Shown here in pieces: positions 10,960-21,840 of a DNA stretch of 64,000 bases. The notes beneath the pieces are model-generated. The model did not search any database and was not told the origin of the DNA. It was given only the letters and a program-made list of their open reading frames with translations. Each line of letters starts with the position of its first letter. The first letter of the stretch is position 1. The translations under genes and the position numbers were made by a program. This DNA comes from Chara braunii (Eukaryota; Streptophyta; Charophyceae; Charales; Characeae): assembly GCA_003427395.1 (NCBI GenBank), contig BFEA01000215.1, positions 885,341 to 949,340 on the forward strand, in the 5' to 3' direction.

Positions 10960-11560
10960 GATAGTGGTAAAGATAGCCAAGAAGAGTCCAGAATCATCGT
11001 TCTTTAGATCACAGACCACATTTACACCCGATCTGCAACCCATTATAACAGCGGGGGATTACAATACAGTCTGGGACCCCACGCTAGATAGGATATCGTG
11101 ATCTCTAATCATAGGCCCCTCTAGAGCGAGGATGCGCTGGATAGGATATCGACATCTCTTATCATAGGCCTCTCTAGAGTGGGAACGTGCTGGATAGGAT
11201 ATCGATATCTCTTATCATAGGCCCCTTTAGAGCAGGGACGCAAATAAGGAACATGATGGTGGAATTCAGTCTCCTGGAACCATCTAGGTTGCTGAACACC
11301 ACCTGAAAGTCATGCTCACTAATGAAGAAAAACCATGCAACTCACACCACCTTATTACTTACAGACTTTTTTCTAGTATCGGAATCAATGCTTGGAGCAA
11401 TAAAAGAGGCTGCCATCCTCCCTCCGGCTGCATACTCCTGATGCGATTACAAACCCATAAGCCTACTCATTAATATTGACCGCTCAGTTGATAAAGGTAG
11501 AGGTTTCTACCACTTCAACAACTCTCTCCTTCCTCAATGAGTTGGTGCTCGTTGTCCAAG
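10960..11560 (+). pseudogene. LINE endonuclease-domain remnant
   Basis: Translation around 11020-11100 gives PIITAGDYNTVWDPTLDRIS. This matches the FAGDWNATLDPTVDRIS segment of the intact LINE endonuclease at 47680-47730. From about 11250 the frame resumes with LLEPSRLLNTT, MKKNHATHTT and GFYHFNNSLL, corresponding in order to LVEPYRTLHPG, VKKNHAQHTAF and SFHKLNNSLL of that LINE. Stops and a 53-bp triplication interrupt it. Neither the endonuclease N-terminus nor an RT is preserved beside it, so it is a fragment of an inactive LINE copy, inserted on the opposite strand to the coiled-coil exons. Confidence 0.8.
11084..11242 (+). repeat. Three tandem 53-bp units inside the LINE remnant
   Basis: The unit ct(a/g)gataggatatcg...tctctaatcataggcccct...agag starts at 11084, 11137 and 11190. 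The duplicated piece is the endonuclease motif region, beginning at the LDRIS codons. Because 53 is not a multiple of 3, each copy shifts the frame. Confidence 0.9.
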
Positions 11561-11802
11561 CTGAACAACGCTGTGAGCGGAATCAGGTAGATATAGTAAC
11601 TGTGTTAGGGACTACCCCCTTAAACAACAAGCACTTCAGAACTGAGGGAAAACGCTCGTTCCCGAAGAATTCAGAGGCCGGGCCCGATGACGGCTGCCAT
11701 TGATAAATCTAATCGGCGGTCGTTCGGCCTCCTGAAAGGTTGGAGGCCCTCTATTTTCCGAAACGACAAAGCTGCTAGTGGTTTAACCAAACACACACAC
11801 GC

Positions 11803-11803
11803 A

Positions 11804-11844
<41 letters not shown>
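11803..11844 (+). repeat. Poly(A) tract of about 40 bases
   Basis: An uninterrupted A-run follows acacacacgcac. It could be the 3' tail of a non-LTR insertion on the plus strand. No matching target duplication was found on both sides. It lies about 100 bases beyond the 3' splice donor side of the exon at 11943-12161. Confidence 0.85.
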
Positions 11845-11847
<3 letters not shown>

Positions 11848-11942
11848 AAAATTTGCTACAGATGCCATGTAATACAGTTACGAATTTACAATTCACATCT
11901 TAAGTTACTTGAAAAAAAACAAAAAAAACATAAAGCACAGAC

Positions 11943-12161
11943 CTCCAAGGCTTGCTTGAGTGTGTTCTGCTCATGAGCTTGTGCTGCTATCCTCTCCTTG
12001 GCTTGCCTGTTTACTTTTGATGCCTCCGATATTTCTGCCATTGCCACTCTCACATACTCCTTCTCTTGTGCCAGAGCTTCTTTCTCCTTCTCAAGTGCAT
12101 CAGCTTTCATCCTGAGCTGCTTTTTTGCACCAGTCACATCCTCCGCTGTCCTTCGCGATTC
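11943..12161 (-). CDS. Coiled-coil protein, internal exon of 73 codons
   Basis: This minus-strand exon is open for exactly 219 bases. The acceptor is GATGATTCAG (AG at 12162-12163), then GAATCGCGAAGG. The donor is TTGGAG followed by GTCTGT (GT at 11941-11942). Both borders are phase 0. The peptide is continuous coiled coil (ESRRTAEDVTGAKKQLRMKA, KEKEALAQEKEYVRVAMAEI, QAHEQNTLKQALE). The following intron would be 3,628 bp to the exon starting at 8314. The same GTCTGT donor is used by the exon at 58990-59151. The family is not recognised. The exon is flanked by LINE debris on both sides, yet its frame is uninterrupted, which argues it is under constraint. Confidence 0.72.
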
Positions 12162-12246
12162 CTGAATCATCAAACCAAAATTGGAAATTCATCCTTCTTT
12201 CAATGCCTATTAAAGTTAATTAAAAACCTTTTTTCTCGGGTTTACG

Positions 12247-12460
12247 TGTCTGTGTCTGTCTATCGAAAAGCTCATCAAGCATCAGGAAAGATCTAGCACT
12301 ATGCATAAAAAGTTGTAGAGGACAAATGCTAAGAAGAGAGGCCAACAAGGACCCGGTCTGCGCCTGTCTTTTAAAAAGCTCATCAAGCATCAGGAAAAAT
12401 CTAGCACTATGCATAAAAAGATGGAGAGGACAAATGCTAAGAAGTTACCCTGGGGAATGG
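12247..12460 (+). repeat. 107-bp tandem duplication
   Basis: Two units, about 12247-12353 and 12354-12460, share aaagctcatcaagcatcagg, atctagcactatgcataaaa and gaggacaaatgctaagaag with few differences. It is non-coding, and lies just upstream, in the gene's orientation, of the exon at 11943-12161. Confidence 0.85.
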
Positions 12461-12984
12461 GGTGACTCTGACCAGAAAGGAGCAGTACTCCCAGTACAGT
12501 CATACTTTTACAGAGGGTTTTATAAGAACTCGGGAAACCATAACGTGTCTGTGGTTTTCATGGAAATACATTCAACTGACGCCCGCCATGCTTTGCAGGC
12601 TGATTTGAGTGAGAGAATGCCCACATTTCCACTTACTCATTCAAATGACCAAGGCTGAAGATCCTGGCAGCCCCTATGGTCGCCTCTTCAATATCTCTGT
12701 TTGGCATTAAATGGATTAGTTTGAGACTCCTTTTACATCAAGGGAAGCCTGGAGTCATAAATCATGGGATTGGGAAAACCCTGCATATACCATTGGGCCA
12801 TCAACTTGCGGCTCCAACCTCCAGCAATTCTCCAATCTACCATTGCACACATCAAATTCTTGTGCGAAAGCGCCTTAGTGGGACTCAGATGTGAAGTGTC
12901 TGCTCTTCAAGCCTCATTTTGTGGTGCAAGGGACACTGGACCTGTTTTCCAGCAGGTGTTGCTCCCCAAAAATAGATCGGAGCC

Positions 12985-13646
12985 AACAGATGGCCTGGCC
13001 CGATCTTTAGGAAATGGGTGATAATCCTTTACAACAACGGCCACGGCAGAGTCCAAGTCAATGCCTTCTTGTCACCGCCTCATAAGATGTCTAGATTGGT
13101 CCGTCAAGGCGATCCCCTCGCAGTGCCGCTATTCCTGTTTACAACGGAGGCCATTGCATCCTTCCTGCGCAAAGACCCCTCCATCCAATGCCTCGTGGCT
13201 GAGCCCGGATCTTCACACACCAGGTAACCTTACCAGTCACGCTGCTCTTTGCAGATTACCTGACAGTCCTCATAAGAGCATCTGATTCCTCTTTTCAGGG
13301 CCATGGATGCTCTCCGCCTGGCGTCGGAAAACGGAGATCAATTGGCACAAAACCTAAGCCTGGTGGCTCGCCGATACCGACTACCCCAGCCAGGGCGAAA
13401 CACCACAAGGCTTGCAATGGCAAAATGGTGGTCAACCCCTACGATACCTCGGAATTAGGATCACTAAAAAGGGACTGGATCATTCAATGGTGCACGACCT
13501 CCTCATCAAAATGCTACAAAGAATGAAAGCATGGTCGGGCACCTCATCGTCTTTATACGCCAGGAAGCTGGTGCTCAATGTGTCGGTCTTCTCGGTGTTA
13601 TGGTACGCAGTCACCATCTGGTCCCCACCAAACACCACCGCACGTG
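12985..13646 (+). pseudogene. LINE reverse transcriptase, left half of a split element
   Basis: The translation GPIFRKWVIILYNN, VRQGDPLAVPLFLFTTEAIA and SFLRKDPSIQ aligns with the intact LINE RT at 49165-49360. The catalytic FADD box is changed to FADY (13248-13259). It continues with YLGIRITKKG (near 13440) and VFSVLWYAVTIWSPP (near 13590). The frame shifts between these blocks. It ends exactly where the LTR element begins at 13647, and the homologous sequence resumes at about 26855 on the far side. Roughly 20 codons present in the intact LINE are missing at the junction. Confidence 0.88.
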
Positions 13647-15955
13647 TGTGATAAGCCAGGATCCGTACTCGGCGGCTTCCCGTTCCCACGAAAAGCCCCG
13701 AAGCACGGATTCAAGATAATAAGGGAAAATAGGGCTTCATTTCTTTTTCGTTCTTTCTTTTTTTTTTTGGAAAAAAGGGACGGAGTAGAAAATGTAATTT
13801 GGGTCTCGCGTGGCCGGTTAGCAGCCCCGCCAAGAAATTCAAGAAGCAGTTGGGACTTGGCAGGAGTACAAATTTCGAAACCTTTGCGCGCGCGGCTGTT
13901 TTTCAATTTTTTGCGCGCCACGTAAACCCGCTCTTCCGTTCTGCATCCTCGTGCCATCTTCCCTTCTTGTTGCGTATTCCCTTCCTGCATGCCTCTTTGT
14001 CTTCCCTCTAAACGAACTCCGATCCCCTTCTTCTCCTTTTCCTTCGAACGATTGACTGTCTGATTGGGTTGGTCGGGCCAATGTGGTGGTAGCGGGAAGC
14101 GCACCCCACTTGGAAGACCACCCCAATCATGCAGATCATCTGACTCACCTCCTTCGATCCTTCTGGAACGTATGCCCTTCGTCTATCCTGCCATTCTACA
14201 CCCCGTGCTTCGCGCAGCCCCCCCGCCGCTTCCCACGCTATAAATTCTCGCAACCCCTTCCTCTCACTCTCTTTGATCTCGGCTGCAAGCTCCGCAATCT
14301 ATGCGCGAAGCCCGCAGCGCCGGAAAGGCTCAACGTGCCCCGTGGTGGACGGAGTGACGGCGGTTGGCAGAGTTAGTGGTAGAATTGGGGTAAGGCAATC
14401 GGAGGGACTGAGCGGTGGTGGAGATCAGACGCTGGCAGCGGCAGGGCCTTGTGGCTATGGTTGTCGATGGTTTTGACGGATTTGGGACTAGGCCCGGAGC
14501 AGCCAATCGTGAGAATTTTGTATCTTAAAACGAGTTCTTTCTCCATTGTTGCCTTGTCCTCGTGTGATGTGTGCATGGTCCCAATGTGTGGGTAATCCGT
14601 TATGCATGTTCGGGTATAAAAGTCTATGGATGTTGAATATTGCATGGAGGGCTCTATGGGTAGGTCTGTGTATGCGCCTTCCAGCCTGATGATTGGAAGT
14701 ACCGAGTGTGGATTGCTTGCATGAGTGCATGAATGTGTCTGTCCTTCCCCCTTTTATTCGCCATTAACCCGTGCGAGTGTGCGGGATAAGCGCCACCCTC
14801 CTTCCGTCGTCTCTCTCTCTCTCATCGTGTGCAGGTCGAGACCCCCAGGGGAGGCAGATAATTTCGAAGAGATCGGTCATCCGCATCCTCGCGAAGCCTC
14901 TAACCTCTTTGTGCCCACCCCGGGGTGCTCGAAACCGCGTTCAGGTTGATGCTACAGAGAGAGAGAGACGGAGAACGAGAGCTAGGCGCATCCTTTTTTG
15001 GCAATATTCGTTGGTTTTTGCATGGAGTCAGGTTTTGTCTCAACAGACGGAAGTGCAGGCCGTGGCCCAAGCTCTGGCCTTGTCTCGGAGCGTCGCAGAA
15101 CCTTTCGCCCTTCCCGATTTCAGATGACTACAGCATATACTGCAATGCTGACATGCAGAGCCTACTGCGGCACACTGAGCCAATCCATCTTTATAACCCC
15201 ACCCAGGCGTGCCACATAGGCGGGAGTGGGTTGGTGCTGATTGAGCGATTTTCTTCCGTGCCTTTAATCTTGCCCTACCCAGACCTCACGGTGCTGCCCT
15301 GGTTCGTTGTGCACGCCTCATGGCGGCCGCAGTTTAATTGCCACTGGTGTCGTCAGCGGGACTCGTGTGCTCGTGGCGACGGTTGGTCCTGGGGTACGAA
15401 GGAGCAGTCAGCTTCCCCGAACTCTCCTGCAACGCAGGTGCCCTCCCCGCCCGTTTTCGAACTTGGGTTCCACCGACCTGCCCGACCTCGAGCAGCCCCA
15501 TGTTGTGTCGTCCGCAAGGACTCGACGAGTCGGACGTCGAAACTTGAACCCGATTTCGGGGCTCTGCCTCCAAGGGTCGTGCGAACCTGGCGCCTCAGGA
15601 AACGGAGCTCCGTTCCGGACGACTGCGGTTCTCTTCTCCCCTCCCCTCTCGTTTTGTTTTCTTCCCTTTTTTTTTTCATATGGTGATGACAGTCGGCCCG
15701 TAGGACCCCGTCGTTCGGCCCTGATGACAGCTCAAGCCCCTGCCCAAGCACCTCGACCTGAAGCAAGAGTCCCCCGTTTCGTCCGGGTGGCTCAACCCCC
15801 ACGACCAAAAATCCTCAGGCACGCCCCTAACTACTCTGATCGGCGTCTGAAGCACGGAACGCCGCATGGGGCATGAGGTTGGCGCATCACACGTGAGCTC
15901 CACTTGAGGGTTGCAACATACCTTTCGACGAGAGACCAGGCAACTGCACACTGCA
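13647..15955 (+). repeat. 5' LTR of gypsy element A
   Basis: About 2.31 kb, collinear with 24540-26850. Shared landmarks include gaagccccgaagcacgg-type sequence near the start, a gggttggtcgggccaatg block (14066), the TATA box region, and gagggttgcaacataccttt near the end. Reading frames on both strands in the LTR are not conserved between the two copies and should not be called genes. Confidence 0.88.
14615..14622 (+). promoter_or_regulatory. TATA box candidate in 5' LTR
   Basis: TATAAAAG lies within a block (catgttcgggtataaaagtc) conserved in the 3' LTR at 25519-25526. This fits the expected Pol II promoter of the element, with transcription starting a few tens of bases downstream. A second AT-rich site, ctataaattc near 14237, is less well conserved. 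Confidence 0.5.
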
Positions 15956-16430
15956 TTCCGAAGTGTGTCCGAGCAGCGTTTCTCCTTTGTATTGATTCCA
16001 CAAAGAATCCCAGTGTCGGTCGCCACTTGTTCACCTAAGGGCTCTTCTCAAAAGTTTGGCACCCTCTCTTGTTCGGCCCATCACCCAGCTCTCAATGCAA
16101 TCCGACTCTTTGTTCTTGTCCTTTGCCTGGAGCCTCCAGCACTTCCTTAGTAATAGTCGCCCATGTATGCCATGTCAATGATACGCCTTAATAGTGCGCA
16201 CAAAGGGGTGCCTATCCAGAATTCATGGTTCTGCTTTTTCCTGACGCCTCGGCTTCAACACTCGTTGTGTGAATCTTATATTGTACATTTCGACCTCGGT
16301 CGAGATCCCGCCAGGCAATTTGGCTGAATCCACTCCTCCCCAAGTGTTATCAACAAGGAAGTAAACGGCGGTGTAAGGCTGGAGCCGCCCGACAATGGGA
16401 GGTAGACGAACCCTCGATGAAGGAGATAGT

Positions 16431-16970
16431 CGCACAACTTGTGACGCTTGTGGCCCCTTTAACCGAGTTTGTTCAAAGCTCGTAAAGGCAAAGGGTGGAA
16501 GTGGCACAGAGACAGTAAGCGGCAGCGGCCGCAGAGACGGTGCCACCTCGGCCTGTTGTGGTTGGACCTACTCAGCCTATACGATGTTATAATTGCAATC
16601 AGCCCGGGCATTTGGCCAAGGACTGTGTGCGACCCCGGGCGCAAGTAGGAGTTGTTGGCCCGTCCCAGATCCGGCTAGCAGCTCCAACCGTTGCAGTAGG
16701 CGCACAACTTGTGACAGTTGTGGCGCCTTTAACCAAGTTTGTTCAAAGCTTGCAGAGGCAAAGGGTGGAAGTGGCACAGAGACAGTCAGCAGCAGCGGCC
16801 GCAGGGACGGTGCCACCTCGGCGTGTTGTGGTTAGAGCTACTCAGCCTATACGATGTTATAATTGCAATCATCCCGGACATTTGGCCAAGGACTGTGCGC
16901 GACCCCGAGCGCAAGTAGGGGTCGCTGGCCCGTCCCAGATCCCGCTAGCAGCTCCAACCGTTGCAGGACA
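16431..16970 (+). repeat. 270-bp in-frame tandem duplication in gag
   Basis: Units 16431-16700 and 16701-16970 begin with the same cgcacaacttgtgac and differ by scattered substitutions. The period equals 90 codons, so the frame is kept. Each unit carries a Leu/Val/Thr-rich spacer, a Gln-rich stretch and one zinc knuckle. Confidence 0.93.
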
Positions 16971-18378
16971 AGGGCGGGTGGCGACAGTTATGGACGCAGG
17001 GACCCCAAACATGGCGGCCCCGGTGGCCCCCGAAATTGGGATCGATGAATATATGGCGGTCGTGATTCTCAAACTCAGAACCATTGGCGTAATCCGCCAT
17101 ACCCTGCGCGTTACCGACAAAAGCGACTTGGGATCGTGGAGACCCGGATTCGAGGACCCTACGATACGGGGTCCAAAATACAAGGACGGTCAAATCGACG
17201 TACTAGATGCCTTGAAGGCTCGAGATCTGCGGATACCAGTACCCATTCCCTACCTGCTGACCATTTTGAAGGCCGCCAACAAGAAATTGATTGAAAGATG
17301 CCTGAAGAACCGTCGCCGGTTCGAAAAAGACCGAAAGGGTAAAAAGTTAGCGATCAACGACCCGTCGGTGGATATCAAAGCTCAACCATCCACCTCGAAA
17401 ACTCACGCTGCCAACAACGTCGGAATGATCCACGACGTAGATCCACCACCGGAGAAACCGGAGGTGTTTCTTCGGGCTTATCTGATTACCTGGAAGAGTG
17501 TCGAATGTGACTGCAAAGCCTGGGGAAGCCCCTCGACCGCCATCCTGGATTCTGGATCGTCGGCCGTAGCCATCTCTTGGAGTTTGACGAAGTGTTTGGG
17601 TCGGGAGAAACCGGTTCAGCCCCTCCAACCCGACGAATTGTATGTATCCGCCACAAAAGACAGCATTCATTGTAAACGACGAATTATGGATGTTCTTATA
17701 AGAGTCGGGCGGGTGCATTGCCTGTGTGACACGATCGTATTGGATGTGCAGGCTTACGATGTGCTTCTAGGAATCCCGTGGCAGGCGACGGTAGGGGCGA
17801 GGATGCATTTCGACAGTTCCAAAATAGTGCTCACCTCGGCCCACCCTAAGCCCCAAACGATACCCATAAGGATGGTCGTGCGTGTACGCGCACAGCCAGC
17901 CCCTCGCATTTCCACCGAGGTTTGCAGAGTTAATATGGTTCGATGGGTGTCGATAGGCGAAGAAAGGCTTGCGATGGAAAACGAGAATTCAGACGAACCC
18001 AACCGATATCCGTTACGAACTCGAGACCGGTCACGCCAACTTAGGCGGCACGTGTCAATAGGGATTATCCAGAGTAAGTCTAGTTGGTCCGAGATCCTCT
18101 CCTCCAATGTACGTGGGGAACCTTTGCTAAGGGTGTCGCGAATAATCGACCTCTTGGAACCCCCTGCGTCCCTGTATCTCAGAATGGACCCCCTCCCGAA
18201 GAGGTTTGTTGAGCTTAGGGGGCTATGTGACCTGTCTTTTCAGCCCCCGCGACCCCTACTCACCGACGCCAAGGCCGCAGCGCTTCTGAAAGAAGAAATG
18301 GTGTTTCGACCCAGGACCCCGGAAGCACATGGGGTCCAAAGGAACTCCTCCAGCCTTTTCAGTGGAACCCTCCGTTGA
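16540..18378 (+). pseudogene. gag nucleocapsid and protease of gypsy element A
   Basis: One open frame of 612 codons. Residues 16-29 and 106-119 are two CCHC zinc knuckles (CYNCNQPGHLAKDC and CYNCNHPGHLAKDC), the RNA-binding part of nucleocapsid. Residues about 335-430 form a retropepsin-like aspartic protease. Its DSGSSA active-site motif begins at 17548, and DVLLGIPW near 17757-17780 is the usual flap/C-terminal block. No long capsid domain precedes the knuckles in this frame; sequence back to 16380 is still in the duplicated unit, so the start is uncertain and the gag N-terminus may be missing. The frame ends early at 18378, while homologous-looking sequence continues in another frame (18329-18631). 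Confidence 0.88.
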
Positions 18379-18689
18379 GGCCGAAATCGAGGGAGAAATC
18401 GAAACGGAAAATGAACCGATAACTCCGACGGATAGTCAATTCATAGCCACCGTACTATCAGTCCAAACCGATAACTCTTTGTTCGGAGCCTCCCCAGAGG
18501 AAACAGCCTGGGTCCCAACTGTCATATCAACGGTCTCCCTTCCTAGTGGGAGCATCGATATTCAGATACCGGCCCATGTACCTAGCGAATATCGACCCCT
18601 TCTCCTTGCAGTAATACGGGCTTACCCCTAGGTGGTCAATATCCAAGATCACGATATAGGACTGACACACCTGATAAGCCCCACGATTG

Positions 18690-20136
18690 ATACCGGGGAC
18701 CACGCCCGAGCCTTGGAGACTGTGGACCGTACTGCTACTCCTTAAAGGAACGACAACTAGCCTTGGAGAGGGCACGAGAGTTCAAGCGTCTAGGATGGGT
18801 AGAACCCTCCCTAGGTCCATGGTCGTTCCCTGTGGTCCTCGTGCCAAAACGAAACGGGACAGTCCACGTTTGTATTGACTATCGAAAATTAAATGCAATT
18901 ACCACCAAGGACGTTTATCCGTTGTCTCGTATCGATGATCTTTTGAAGGCCATCGGTTCTCCACGAGTCTTCTCGAAGATTGATATCAGACACGGTTTTC
19001 ACCTTGTCTCAGTCCGACCAGAAGATAGACCCAAAACGGCCTTTGTCTTTATCGAGGGCACGTGGCAGTGGGTCAGATGTCCTATGGGAATATGCAACAC
19101 ACCCGCGACGTTCCAGCGAGCCATGAATATGGCTTTCGCAGAATTTGTCAACAAAACCCGCTTGACCCAACCCCTGGTAAACTTTTGTGTAATTGTGTTT
19201 ATGGATGATATTTTAGTTTTTTCTAAAACGCACAAGTACCATATGGAACATGTTAAGTGGGTCATGCATGCATTGCAAGACGCGGGGCTCAAAGTGGCTT
19301 TGGAGAAAAGAGAGTTTTTTCTCTCAAAAATCTCCTGCTTGGGGTACATCGTCACCGTGGATGGCTTGAAACCGGATCCAAGGAAGGTGGTTGTTGTGCA
19401 AGGGGCGTCGGTACTGGTCACGCTCACTCAAGTTCGAGCTTTCCTCGGTCTGGCTTCGTACTATCGGCAATTCATCCAAGGGTTTGACAGCGTCGCCAAG
19501 CCTCTGACACATTTGTTGAAGAAAGAAGAGCAGTTGATCTGGACGTTAGAGTCCGAGGCGGCTTTTCGGGAGCTAAAAAAGGCCTTGACTACTGCGCCGA
19601 TCTTGGTGTGACCAGATTCGACAAAACCGTTTGCTCTGCACATCGATTGGCAGCCGCAGGCAATATCGGCGGTGCTGACTCAGCAGGGAGCAGACGATAA
19701 GGAGCACGTCATCAAATACGCATCGAAGACCCTAAGTCAGTTGCAATCAAATTATGAAGCTTGCAAGGGCGAGTGTTAGGAGGTGGTGTGGGGAATCCAA
19801 CATTTTCGATCGAACCTCCACGACCAGAAGTTAGTTCTCGTGACAGATCATCAGCCGTTGTTGTCTTTACGGAACAACACGGATTATACGGGAACCTTGG
19901 GAAGGTGGGCAGTGAGGCTGCAAGATTACGACCTCGACATCCGCCACCGCCACCACGCGACCAAACAACACAAAAATGCGGACGGACTGACTCGCCTCCA
20001 GCCACCGAAGAAGTGCCCGAGGAACGAACGGCTCCTTCAGTGGAAGGAAGCTTCACCTCCGATGGAGCCTCGCTATGGAGAAGTACACGTCATACGCAAG
20101 AGAAGCACTGAGGCGCGAGATAACGACCCCTCTTGA
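18690..20136 (+). pseudogene. Reverse transcriptase and RNase H of gypsy element A
   Basis: The longest frame, 18763-19611, has the standard RT blocks: SFPVVLVPKRNGTVHVCIDY, PLSRIDDLL, FSKIDIRHGFH, NTPATFQRAMN, the catalytic FMDD (19198-19209), LGYIVTVDGLKPDP and FLGLASYYRQFI. A TGA at 19609-19611 interrupts before RNase H. The RNase H region resumes in the same frame with KPFALHIDWQPQA, a TAG at about 19779, then LVTDHQPLLSL and NADGLTRL near 19980. Only stops, not frameshifts, separate these pieces, so decay is moderate. RT copies the RNA genome and RNase H removes it. Confidence 0.92.
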
Positions 20137-20619
20137 AGCAGCGGCTACCCCTCACTCTCCCTCTAGCCTCTCCTTGCATTCCTGCTTTTTCTGCACCTTG
20201 CCTATGATACCGGACCGGGGAGATTCACACCCTGGAGGACCTAGTTTTATCTCATGGGTACGATGCAGCCACTGCTGCGTGACTTGGTCCCACGGGCGTT
20301 AGGTACCGAAACGAGGAGTGGAACTGTTCCAACTGCTGAAAGGACCAAGTACCCACAAAGAAACGGTATATAGAGGCTAGGACAATAAACAATTTTTTGC
20401 CAAGTGTCCGTAGAGCAGAGGTCTGCACGGATCTTCTCTTGTTGAGGAGACTCAAGGGAGTTGACGGAGCTTTACCGAGGCGGAACGTCGGCGAGTCACG
20501 GAACGGGCTCATGATTATCGATGGCAGGAATCAGCCTTGCAAAAACGGAAAAACAATGATGATAGCGGGTCTAGTTGGTTGACGGTTCCACACCCTATCG
20601 CTAGGTTCGATTAGACACG
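20137..20619 (+). other. Linker between RNase H and integrase, no domain seen
   Basis: Sequence between the RNase H end and the integrase zinc region is broken by stops in all frames and shows no recognised motif. By position it should encode the connection domain and the N-terminal integrase sequence, now decayed. Confidence 0.5.
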
Positions 20620-21840
20620 AGCTGCCCACGAAAAGGATGCGGTCCATTTCGCTGTCAAGTACACAGAAAAGCTATCGAGAAAAATGGATGGTATTGGACG
20701 GGAATTCGGGAGGATGTCGGATACATCGTCCAGAATTGCCCGGCTTGTGGGCCTGATAAAGCGCCAGTACAAATGCCCCGAACGATGGTACAGACTAGGG
20801 TAGAACGGCCCTTCCAACGAGTTAGCATCGATACGACAGATACCAATATACCGAGAGGCCCAGTCGATCATGGTGAGCTCAATGTCCTTCTAGTGGTCGT
20901 CGATCATTTCTCCAAATGGATCGAGGCCTATCCTATGACTAGTCGGAACTCGCAAGAAGTGGCTTGGTAAATTAATTGCTTTTTATGCATGCATTTGGAC
21001 ATACAAGAGGTCCACATGGATAACGGGTCGGAATTCCAAGGAGAGGTAGAGCGACATCTCTTAAGGGTCGACGTTAAGATTTTGTACTCACCAGGGCACT
21101 GGCCACATGCCAGCGGGCTCGTAGAGAACACCAATCGAACGATTAAGACTGCCCTCAGACGGAACATCACTGCAGGAGATCCCAGGCCCTGGCCTGTCAT
21201 AGTCGACCACATCTTGGCCATCTATCGGGCTACCCAACACGGCAGTACAGGGGTGTCCCCATTTCAACTGAGAACCAATAGTGTCCCCAGAGTGCAACTG
21301 CCACCTCTAGTGGGTACAAAAGTTAGAGCGACTCGAGCTCAACACTGAGAAAAGGCCCAGCATGACATGGATCTGATGGCTAGGACCTACCCCGCATTGG
21401 CCCGAAGGTGACAGAGGGTCGTGGATCTGACGCACCAGCGGCAGATCAAAGATTGCGAGAACCGACATGCCTCCACTGGTCCCCTGCCCCACTATAAGAT
21501 CGGGTATCTAGTGCAGGTACGGAAATTCACGCACTCCTCCAAGATCCATCCTCGCTGCACTGGCATTTACGAGGTGACGGAAGTTGGCGGACGAGGCCAC
21601 CACTCCGTGAAGATGATCCCCCGACACAGCACGCAGGCCAGGCCGCTGACTTGCCATGCTGCTGCCCTTCGTCTATTCCAGCCATCGCTGCATTGCGAGC
21701 GGGCTCCGGCCCCGTCCAGGCATTCTCCCTCTGCTTCCTTGTCCTCCCCTGCTTCTTCTTCTTCCTCCTTCCAATCCGCTTCATCGTTTGAGGTTGAGGA
21801 CTCGATCGCGCAGGAGGAGCCAGCACCAGCAGGGGAATGA
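20620..21840 (+). pseudogene. Integrase of gypsy element A
   Basis: The N-terminal zinc-binding region survives in part (DVGYIVQNCPACGPDKAP near 20710-20765). The catalytic core holds all three acidic residues in one frame: Asp in VSIDTTD (20830-20832), Asp in HMDNGSEFQ (21019-21021) and Glu in GLVENTNR (21124-21126), with 34 residues between the last two. C-terminal blocks follow (GYLVQVRKF and RCTGIYEVTEV, 21505-21590) and a Ser/Pro-rich tail to the stop at 21838-21840. In-frame stops near 20968, 21346 and 21410 inactivate it. It would insert the DNA copy into the genome. Confidence 0.9.

Noticed and set aside
13598-16026. Several 100-190 codon frames on both strands
   Set aside because: They lie inside the 5' LTR, and the matching positions of the 3' LTR do not keep the same frames.
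16223-16816. Minus-strand frames MAPSLRPLPL... and MAPSLRPLLL...
   Set aside because: They are antisense to the duplicated zinc-knuckle region of gag. Their similarity to each other follows from the 270-bp duplication.
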